DNA of 5,423 nucleotides from an uncultured Lachnospiraceae bacterium (GTDB taxonomy: Bacteria > Bacillota > Clostridia > Lachnospirales > Lachnospiraceae), in assembly GCA_902797475.1 (NCBI GenBank), contig CADBTG010000133.1, positions 1 to 5,423 of the forward strand. Reading direction: 5' to 3'. Positions 1-4,740 of the stretch are shown piece by piece; position 1 is the first letter of the stretch; each line of letters opens with the position of its first letter. The position numbers and the translations under genes are program-made. The notes beneath the pieces were generated by a model, which saw only the letters and a program-made list of their open reading frames with translations, made no database searches and was not told where the DNA came from.

Positions 1-364
1 GGCCATCATCGACCGCATCGCAAGACGCAAGCGTCTCGGAAAAAAGCTGCATATCATCATCAATGCCGAAGGAATCGGAGATTCCAACGGAATGGCCAAA
101 AGAATCGAGGCCGCCACGGGCTTGGAAACCAGGGCGACCATCATCGGTTATATTCAAAGAGGCGGAAGCCCGACCTGCAGAGACCGCGTATTTGCCTCTG
201 TCATGGGATCGAAGGCCGTTGACATTCTGGTAAGCGGCGGCCGTGACAGGGTTGTGTGCTACCGCAAGGGCGAGTTTACGGACATGGATATCCATGAGGC
301 GCTTGCCATGCAGAAGGATCTCGATAATTCGCTTTGGGAGATTTCCCGAAAGCTTTGCAGATAG
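1..364 (+). CDS. pfkA: 6-phosphofructokinase, C-terminal part (5' end outside window)
   Basis: The product phosphorylates fructose 6-phosphate to fructose 1,6-bisphosphate, the committing step of glycolysis in the cytosol. Only the last 120 residues are visible, reading from base 2 to a TAG at 362-364. Visible landmarks are GKK (13-15), AEG (22-24), ETR (42-44, matching the Arg243 region of E. coli PfkA), the substrate-site block GYIQRGGSP (49-57), RDRV..S.MG (60-69) and a normal C-terminal helix ending SRKLCR. From the AEG glutamate to the stop there are 98 residues, about the same as in E. coli PfkA, so this end is complete. Tyr50 stands where E. coli has His249, and Leu12 where it has the effector-site Arg211 by my hand alignment. 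The phosphoryl-donor motif (GGDG or GGTN type) lies upstream, so ATP versus PPi use cannot be read here. A 12-base gap separates it from the next gene with no terminator between. Confidence 0.95.
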   Translation, partial: AIIDRIARRKRLGKKLHIIINAEGIGDSNGMAKRIEAATGLETRATIIGYIQRGGSPTCRDRVFASVMGSKAVDILVSGGRDRVVCYRKGEFTDMDIHEALAMQKDLDNSLWEISRKLCR

Positions 365-376
365 TGAAGGAGAGTC

Positions 377-934
377 ATGTACCATCCGAAGAATTACAAA
401 GCAAACTGCCTGGTTCCGATTCCTGATGACTATCTGAACGGTCAGTCTTTGGGCGTCCTGAAGGATATGAAGTACGGCGCATCGAATCTGGATGACGCCG
501 GATGCGGACCGCTTGCCGTATACAATGCGTTGCGGTATCTCGGCAGGCCCATGAGCCTTCCGAAGGTCATGCGTGAGCTGGAAACCTACGCGGCCCCAAT
601 CGGCGCGAGATTCGGTACTTCCGCAATTCTGATGATGATTTTCTTCTTCCGGCATCATGTGCGTTTTCGGATCATCCGGAGGATTAAGAAGATTGACCGC
701 AGTGAAGCGGGAATCATGATGTATTGGACAAAACGTCCGGTCTTTTCGGGCGGACATTATGTCTTCTTCAAAAGAGACGAAGACGGAAAGATGACGGTTT
801 ACAACCGTTACAGCAACCGGGACGAAATCTATCGGTACGAATCCGTTGGGGAGATGGTCCCGCAAAAAAGAATTATACTTACATTTGCCTTAAAAGATAA
901 GGCACCGGGGAATGTTACGGAGATGGGGGAATGA
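377..934 (+). CDS. Putative papain/C39-like cysteine peptidase-fold protein, function unknown
   Basis: This gene encodes 185 residues and I recognise no named family member. A good ribosome site (AAGGAGAG, 367-374) sits two bases before the ATG. Residues 37-52 resemble the active-site helix of C39/papain-like peptidases: Asn37, then DDAGCGPLAVYNAL with Cys43 in a CGP motif. A GGHYVFF block follows with His127, then VYNRYSN with Asn143 (or Asn147). Cys, His and Asn come in the order expected for a catalytic triad. The Asn37-to-Cys43 spacing of six matches the oxyanion-hole Gln-Cys spacing of papain (Gln19, Cys25), with Asn instead of Gln. There is no signal peptide; the only strongly hydrophobic run (82-91, ILMMIFFF) is short and probably buried, so a cytosolic protein is inferred. 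C39 domains usually cut leader peptides in bacteriocin transporters, but no transporter or peptide precursor is nearby. It could also be a transglutaminase-like or acyltransferase fold, or a non-catalytic relative. The fold call is moderate and the substrate is unknown. Confidence 0.6.
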   Translation: MYHPKNYKANCLVPIPDDYLNGQSLGVLKDMKYGASNLDDAGCGPLAVYNALRYLGRPMSLPKVMRELETYAAPIGARFGTSAILMMIFFFRHHVRFRIIRRIKKIDRSEAGIMMYWTKRPVFSGGHYVFFKRDEDGKMTVYNRYSNRDEIYRYESVGEMVPQKRIILTFALKDKAPGNVTEMGE

Positions 935-940
935 AAGGAG
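934..940 (+). promoter_or_regulatory. Ribosome binding site that decides the ECF S-component start
   Basis: AAAGGAG lies five bases before the ATG at 946 and overlaps the stop codon of the preceding gene. This favours 946 over the in-frame ATG at 931, which overlaps the previous stop as ATGA and has only a weaker GGAG (919-922) upstream. The choice adds or removes just five residues (MKGEN). Confidence 0.6.
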
Positions 941-945
941 AAAAC

Positions 946-1605
946 ATGGAACAGACAGAAACAGAACAGAAGGAACAGCGGAAAAGCAGAAACAAACAAT
1001 CCTTTTATCGTACCTACATGATTACTTTAATCGGGGTTCTTTCCGCAGCAGCAACCGGATTAATGCTGTTAGAGTTTCCGCTGTTATTCATCGCCCCTGA
1101 GTTTTACAAGTTCGATTTCAGTGATCTTCCGGCGATTATCGGCTCTTTTGCCCTCGGGCCTGTGGCGGGTGTCAGCATCGAGGCGCTGAAGAACCTCTTA
1201 AAGATACTGTTTGTCGGATCGAAAACGAATTACATCGGCGAGCTTGCCAATTTCGGTGTCGGCGTATGTTATGTGTTGCCGGCGTCGCTGTTATACTATT
1301 ATCGTAAGACCAAGAAGAGAGCAGTAGCCGGGTTGGCATTGTCCACGGTTATATGCGTTACGGTCGGCTCCCTTCTGAACGCATTTGTCCTTCTTCCTGC
1401 TTACAGTAAACTGTACGGTGCCCCGATGGAGTACTTTATAGGGAAGGGCACAGAGGTGCACGGCATTATCAAGGATCTGCAGACCTTTATTCTGTTTGCG
1501 GTTGCACCGTTCAACCTTTTGAAATACGGCGTGATTTCGCTGATTACAATTCTCATCTACAAACGGATCAGCCGGGTTTTGAAGAATCCTTTGGAGAAAG
1601 TCTGA
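946..1605 (+). CDS. ECF transporter S component, RibU-like (probable riboflavin uptake)
   Basis: This is a 219-residue integral membrane protein. S components bind a vitamin outside the cell and import it together with a shared EcfA-EcfA'-EcfT energising module. After a charged, Gln/Glu-rich cytosolic tail (1-18), hydrophobic stretches at about 22-48, 61-80, 101-118, 127-150 and 177-206 fit the six-helix S-component fold. RibU-type landmarks are FDFSDLPAIIG (56-66), LGPVAGVSIEALKNLL (70-85), GELANFGVG (98-106), LLNAFVLLPAY (143-153) and APFNLLKYGVISL (187-199). The C-terminus is basic, as expected for a cytosolic end. The ecfA/ecfT genes are absent here, as is usual for group II systems whose module is encoded elsewhere. 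Only 11 bases separate it from the upstream stop, so there is no room for an FMN riboswitch directly before it. The S-component call is strong. Riboflavin specificity is inferred from motif resemblance, and another vitamin or base is possible. The ATG at 931 is an alternative start. Confidence 0.85.
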   Translation: MEQTETEQKEQRKSRNKQSFYRTYMITLIGVLSAAATGLMLLEFPLLFIAPEFYKFDFSDLPAIIGSFALGPVAGVSIEALKNLLKILFVGSKTNYIGELANFGVGVCYVLPASLLYYYRKTKKRAVAGLALSTVICVTVGSLLNAFVLLPAYSKLYGAPMEYFIGKGTEVHGIIKDLQTFILFAVAPFNLLKYGVISLITILIYKRISRVLKNPLEKV

Positions 1606-2210
1606 TGGAACAGGAAGAGAAGGCATTAAGCAATCCGGATCCTGCGGATGCGGTTTTGACGGAGTCCGAAGCAGCGACAGTTCCGCAGGAGGATTCCCAA
1701 GATGAGTTTGTTCATGAAGAGGGCGAAGTGGTCATTACAGGACCGCTTCGCTTCTCGGATTATTTTGCGTTCCGGCTTCGGTACGGTTATTTCAGCGCCG
1801 CATCGCTCGGTTTCTGGGCGCTTGTTCTTTTGTGCGCTGTTTTTCTGATTGTCGGCTGGGACAAATACGACACGACGATGAAGGTTGTGCTTTTCGTCGT
1901 ACTCGGCTTTGTGCTTATATACCAGCCGTTCACCACTGCGTTACAGACTTTGCAGATGACTGCCAACCTGAAAATGCAGAATGTCGAATTCCGCTATACC
2001 GTGAATTCGACCGGAATTCTGGTAGAGGACGGAACAAACCACGAGGTCATCCGTTGGGATATGTTCCGGAAGGTGAAGGAAACCCGGAAGCGGTATTTCC
2101 TTTATGTGATGAAGAATTCGGCATTTATCTTCGGCAAAGACGTTCTCGGCGAACAGGAAGCTGCATTCCGCAGATTTCTTGAGAACTGCCCGGTGCGGAA
2201 GCAGGGATAG
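1605..2210 (+). CDS. YcxB-like two-helix membrane protein, function unknown
   Basis: The 201-residue product starts at an ATG that shares one base with the upstream stop (TGATG), with GGAG at 1593-1596 serving as ribosome site, so translational coupling is likely. The layout has three parts. The first is an acidic, low-complexity tail (1-42). Two hydrophobic segments follow at about 65-84 (FSAASLGFWALVLLCAVFLI region) and 93-112, separated by a short DKYDT turn. The last part is a soluble C-terminal region (about 122-197). This region resembles the YcxB-like domain: a strand-rich FRYTVNSTGILVED segment, then VIRWDMFRKVKETRKRYFLYV, a short segment ending FIFGKD, and a final amphipathic helix. 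Proteins of this type are uncharacterised; both termini are predicted to be cytosolic. The IIPK-like turn often seen in such domains reads IFGKD here. Its place after the S component suggests a shared transcript but does not prove a shared function. I assign the family from pattern memory, without a profile search. Confidence 0.75.
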   Translation: MEQEEKALSNPDPADAVLTESEAATVPQEDSQDEFVHEEGEVVITGPLRFSDYFAFRLRYGYFSAASLGFWALVLLCAVFLIVGWDKYDTTMKVVLFVVLGFVLIYQPFTTALQTLQMTANLKMQNVEFRYTVNSTGILVEDGTNHEVIRWDMFRKVKETRKRYFLYVMKNSAFIFGKDVLGEQEAAFRRFLENCPVRKQG

Positions 2211-2214
2211 GAGG
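2209..2214 (+). promoter_or_regulatory. Consensus ribosome binding site for tsaE
   Basis: A perfect AGGAGG overlaps the TAG stop of the preceding gene (2208-2210) and sits three bases before the ATG at 2218. The reading frame is open further upstream to an ATG at 2179, but that would overlap the upstream gene by 32 bases. It would also add a 13-residue Arg-rich extension not expected in TsaE. The start at 2218 is therefore preferred. Confidence 0.75.
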
Positions 2215-2217
2215 ATT

Positions 2218-2637
2218 ATGGTAGCGGAAAGCCGCTCGGCGGAAGAAACCTTTGCCATGGGTGAATTCATGGCGAAAAAACTGAAGCCCGGGATGGTATT
2301 ATGCCTGAACGGAGACCTCGGCGTGGGGAAAACCGTTTTCGTTAAGGGAATCGCGCGCGGCCTCGGCATAAAGGAGCCTGTCGTGAGCCCCACATTTACC
2401 ATTCTGCAGGAATATAAGGACGGACAGATTCCTCTCTATCATTTCGATGTGTACCGGATTGAGGACGAAGAGGAAATGTTCGAAATCGGTTTTGACGATT
2501 ATTTGTACGGAGACGGCGTCTGCCTGATTGAGTGGGCGGAAAATGTGAAGGGACTCCTTCCGAAGGACGCCGTTTCGATTACGATTGAAAAGGATCCGGA
2601 GCAGGGTCTTTCTTACAGAAGGATTACGATTGAGTAG
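2218..2637 (+). CDS. tsaE: tRNA t6A37 biosynthesis ATPase TsaE
   Basis: TsaE is the small cytosolic P-loop ATPase of bacterial t6A synthesis. It binds the TsaB-TsaD dimer, and its ATP hydrolysis is needed for repeated rounds of threonylcarbamoyl transfer to A37 of tRNA. The product has 139 residues, a little under the usual 150-160. Visible features are the Walker A loop GDLGVGKT (32-39), the switch-like SPTFT (57-61), a HFDVYR segment with Asp77, and LIEWAE (103-108) with the conserved Trp106. The N-terminal SAEET..MG and the C-terminal strand pair are typical. It opens the tsaE-tsaB-rimI-rnz-tsaD run, starting seven bases after the upstream stop. The gap to tsaB is nine bases. No domain is missing, so I expect an active protein. 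The main uncertainty is the exact start; see the ribosome site at 2209-2214. Confidence 0.96.
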   Translation: MVAESRSAEETFAMGEFMAKKLKPGMVLCLNGDLGVGKTVFVKGIARGLGIKEPVVSPTFTILQEYKDGQIPLYHFDVYRIEDEEEMFEIGFDDYLYGDGVCLIEWAENVKGLLPKDAVSITIEKDPEQGLSYRRITIE

Positions 2638-2646
2638 GGAGAGCGT

Positions 2647-3363
2647 ATGAAGATTTTAGCGATTGACAGTTCGGGACCGGTTGCTTCGGTTGCCGTTGTT
2701 ACGGAGGATGCGGTGTTAGCCGAGTACTCGGTCAATTTCAAAAAAACGCATTCCCAGACGCTTCTGCCGATGATTGAGGAGATTCTTAAGATGACGGAAA
2801 CGGAGGGGAAGGACCTTTCCGCGATTGCCGTCACCGAAGGCCCCGGCTCCTATACGGGACTTCGCATCGGTGCCTCGACCGTGAAGGGGCTTGCACTTGT
2901 CTGGCAGATTCCGATTGTTCCGGTATCCACGATTGCGGTTTTGGCAGCCAATTACGCGGGTCACGAGGGTCTGATCTGCCCGATACTCGATGCGAGAAGA
3001 GGGCAGGTTTACGGCGGGCTGTACCGCTTTTTCGGAGTTACTCCGGTTGCGGAGATCGAGCCTTGCTGCACGCTGCTTTCGGAACTGATTTCGGAAGTCA
3101 ACCGCCGCGGGGAGAAGGTGATCTTCCTCGGGGACGGCGTGCCGGTTCACCGGGAAACGCTTGAGCGCGAAGTAACGTGCGGGTTCACATTTGCCCCGAT
3201 GAACAAAGCGCTTCAGAGCGCGGCATCCCTCGGGCTTTTGGCGGTCGGGCTTTTGAAGGAAGGAAAAACCGTTACGGCAGAGGAGATGGTGCCGGAGTAT
3301 CTGAGGCAGTCCCAGGCGGAACGGGAGAGGGAGGAACGTCTTGCAAATCGTTCACATGACTGA
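2647..3363 (+). CDS. tsaB: tRNA t6A37 threonylcarbamoyltransferase complex subunit TsaB
   Basis: TsaB is the non-catalytic ASKHA-fold partner that dimerises with TsaD and bridges it to TsaE in t6A synthesis. The product has 238 residues, a normal length. Landmarks are the N-terminal phosphate-1-like strand ILAIDSSG (3-10), THSQTLLPMI (34-43), the strongly conserved GPGSYTGLRIG (65-75), LDARRGQVY (114-122) and a C-terminal PEYLRQSQAEREREER segment. It lacks the HxxxH metal site found in TsaD, as expected for TsaB. The ribosome site AGGGAGAG (2636-2643) overlaps the tsaE stop. The 3' end overlaps rimI by 23 bases, and the codons for the REREER tail also supply the rimI ribosome site. Older annotations of this family as a peptidase (YeaZ) are misleading. 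Confidence 0.96.
   Translation: MKILAIDSSGPVASVAVVTEDAVLAEYSVNFKKTHSQTLLPMIEEILKMTETEGKDLSAIAVTEGPGSYTGLRIGASTVKGLALVWQIPIVPVSTIAVLAANYAGHEGLICPILDARRGQVYGGLYRFFGVTPVAEIEPCCTLLSELISEVNRRGEKVIFLGDGVPVHRETLEREVTCGFTFAPMNKALQSAASLGLLAVGLLKEGKTVTAEEMVPEYLRQSQAEREREERLANRSHD
3328..3334 (+). promoter_or_regulatory. Ribosome site for rimI inside the tsaB coding region
   Basis: AGGGAGG lies six bases before TTG 3341, ideal spacing for a start there. The next in-frame ATG (3356) is 21 bases away, too far to use this site. These bases also encode part of the charged TsaB C-terminus, so one stretch serves two purposes. Confidence 0.7.
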
Positions 3364-3787
3364 AAAGTGGATTCCGTCGGTGCTTCTGTTGGAGCAGGCG
3401 TGCTTTTCCGAGCCATGGAGCGAGGCCGGGCTTAAGGAGGCTGTCGAGTCGCCCTTATACCGGTATTTCGTGGCATGCGAGGACGATGAGCTTCTCGGAT
3501 ACGGCGGAATGTTTCTTGCGGGCGATGAGGCAAATGTGACAAATATCGCCGTGGTGCCGCAGCTTCGAAAGAAAGGCGTCGGGACAGAAATCGTCCGGGC
3601 ACTTCTGTCGGAAGCAAAGAAAAACGGTGCCGAAAAGGTATTTCTGGAAGTGCGCGTCGGGAATGAACCGGCGAGACATTTATACGAAAGATGCGGATTG
3701 GTTGAGGTCGGAATCCGAAAGGATTTCTACCGTGGCCCGAAGGAAGACGGGGCCGTGTACATGTATGAGATTAAGAAGGCAGAATGA
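3341..3787 (+). CDS. rimI: Ribosomal protein-type N-alpha-acetyltransferase RimI (TTG start)
   Basis: This is a GNAT-fold enzyme that transfers acetyl from acetyl-CoA to protein N-termini. In E. coli the target is ribosomal protein bS18; in other bacteria the targets are broader or unknown. The product has 148 residues, exactly the family size. The TTG start keeps the first beta strand (QIVHMT); starting at ATG 3356 would remove it. Features in order are FSEPWS (22-27), the strand NVTNIAVVP (65-73), the pyrophosphate-binding loop RKKGVG (76-81), FLEVR (101-105) with Glu103, and NEPARHLYERCGL with Tyr115. Glu103 and Tyr115 match the general base and general acid of E. coli RimI in both position and context. 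It overlaps tsaB by 23 bases, so coupled translation is likely. It sits within the t6A genes, a common clostridial arrangement whose functional reason is unclear. Confidence 0.93.
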   Translation: MQIVHMTEKWIPSVLLLEQACFSEPWSEAGLKEAVESPLYRYFVACEDDELLGYGGMFLAGDEANVTNIAVVPQLRKKGVGTEIVRALLSEAKKNGAEKVFLEVRVGNEPARHLYERCGLVEVGIRKDFYRGPKEDGAVYMYEIKKAE

Positions 3788-3799
3788 GCGGAGGTTTGT

Positions 3800-4714
3800 A
3801 TGCTGGAAGTCAGTTTGCTCGGAACGGGCGGCATGATGCCGCTTCCGGGAAGGTTTTTAACTTCCTGCCTGACACGTTTCAACGGCAGCAGTCTTTTGAT
3901 TGACTGCGGGGAAGGAACGCAGGTGGCACTGAAGAAAAAAGGCTACAGCTGTCATGATATCGACGTGATTGCATTTACCCATTATCACGGAGACCATATC
4001 AGCGGCTTGCCGGGGCTGCTTCTTTCCATCGGTAATTCCGAACGGACCGAGCCGGTTACGTTGATCGGACCGAAAGGACTGACCGAGGTGGTCGGCGCGC
4101 TTCGTGTCATCGCCCCCGAACTGCCCTTTGAACTCAGATTCATTGAACTCACCGAGCCGGTCATGAGCATACCGCTGTTCGGATATGAGCTTCGCGCTTT
4201 TAAGGCAAGGCATAACGTGACCTGCTACGGATATTCCCAGCTTATCAGCCGCGCCGGGAAATTCGACCCCGAAAAGGCCAAAAAGAACAATGTTCCGCTG
4301 AAGTATTGGAGCAAACTGCAAAAGGGTGCCGTAATCGAGGCGGACGGCAGAACTTATACGCAGGATCTGATTCTCGGACCGGAGCGGAAGGGACTGAAGC
4401 TTACTTACTGCACCGACTCGCGGCCGACCAAATTGATTGTCGAGAGCGCAGGTGGGTCGGACCTTTTGATCTGTGAAGGCATGTACGGGGAAAAGGGCTC
4501 CGAAGCGAAGGCAAAGGAACACAGCCATATGACATTTGCCGAAGCCGCGGAGATTGCAAGAAAAGCAGAGGTTTCGGAGCTTTGGCTCACGCATTACAGC
4601 CCGGCACTTGTAAGGCCGGAGGATTATGTGCAGACGGCAACGGAAATATTCCCGAATTCCCATGTCTGCAAGGACGGCAGGGCGACGGTTCTGCATTTTG
4701 AAGAAGAGGAGTAA
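3800..4714 (+). CDS. rnz: Ribonuclease Z (tRNA 3'-end endonuclease, metallo-beta-lactamase fold)
   Basis: RNase Z removes 3' trailers from tRNA precursors, mainly those lacking an encoded CCA, in the cytosol as a zinc-dependent dimer. The product has 304 residues, near the usual 300-310. Visible elements are LGTGGMMPLP (7-16), the metal motif THYHGDH (60-66: His61, His63, Asp65, His66), GLPGLL (69-74), IGPKGL (89-94), His138, the presumed arm region (about 147-185), TDS with Asp206, catalytic-type His243 in HMTFAEAA, and His265 in LTHYSPAL. All expected metal ligands are present. Two differences from the B. subtilis-type enzyme are visible: the arm lacks the PPGP-like motif (NNVPLKYW instead), and the usual SxRY after the last His reads SPAL. 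I recall similar sequences from Lachnospiraceae annotated as RNase Z, so this looks like a lineage form. The ribosome site GGAGG (3790-3794) is five bases before the ATG. Another metal-dependent hydrolase of this fold is less likely. Confidence 0.88.
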   Translation: MLEVSLLGTGGMMPLPGRFLTSCLTRFNGSSLLIDCGEGTQVALKKKGYSCHDIDVIAFTHYHGDHISGLPGLLLSIGNSERTEPVTLIGPKGLTEVVGALRVIAPELPFELRFIELTEPVMSIPLFGYELRAFKARHNVTCYGYSQLISRAGKFDPEKAKKNNVPLKYWSKLQKGAVIEADGRTYTQDLILGPERKGLKLTYCTDSRPTKLIVESAGGSDLLICEGMYGEKGSEAKAKEHSHMTFAEAAEIARKAEVSELWLTHYSPALVRPEDYVQTATEIFPNSHVCKDGRATVLHFEEEE

Positions 4715-4718
4715 GACG

Positions 4719-4730
4719 GTCCGAAAGGAC
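4719..4730 (+). other. Small GNRA-tetraloop hairpin upstream of tsaD
   Basis: In the 26-base gap between rnz and tsaD, GTCC (4719-4722) and GGAC (4727-4730) pair perfectly around a GAAA loop closed by C-G, a notably stable tetraloop. It holds the only other Shine-Dalgarno-like stretch (AAAGGA) and leaves the imperfect AGGCGG (4731-4736), four bases before the ATG, unpaired. It is too short and lacks the U-run needed for a terminator. A role in tsaD translation or mRNA processing is a guess. Confidence 0.35.
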
Positions 4731-4740
4731 AGGCGGTTTT

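Noticed and set aside
365..376. Possible terminator or promoter between pfkA and the peptidase-like gene.
   Set aside because: Only 12 bases are present, holding just a ribosome site, with no inverted repeat or U-run.
931..945. ATG at 931 overlapping the upstream stop as ATGA, as start of the transporter gene.
   Set aside because: Possible, but the stronger and better-placed AAAGGAG serves the ATG at 946; kept as an alternative start.
946..1613. The transporter and YcxB-like genes both begin with ATGGAACAG, suggesting a duplication.
   Set aside because: Similarity stops after nine bases and the proteins are unrelated beyond an acidic, polar tail.
1291..1626. A 111-codon minus-strand frame across the end of the transporter gene.
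   Set aside because: Composition is unlike a real protein, and it lies opposite a well-supported membrane protein gene.
1986..2268. Five GAATTC hexamers within about 280 bases, including an 8-base inverted repeat (1986-1993 with 2012-2019).
   Set aside because: They fall in different codon phases (for example Glu-Phe, Asn-Ser, Gly-Ile) inside two real genes. The local density is odd, but the repeat is short and lies within coding sequence, so chance is the simplest explanation.
3857..4696. A 279-codon open frame on the minus strand, lying antisense to nearly all of rnz.
   Set aside because: Its translation is rich in Arg, Cys and His with no recognisable motif, it has no neighbours on that strand, and rnz on the plus strand has all its catalytic motifs. 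It is a codon-bias shadow.
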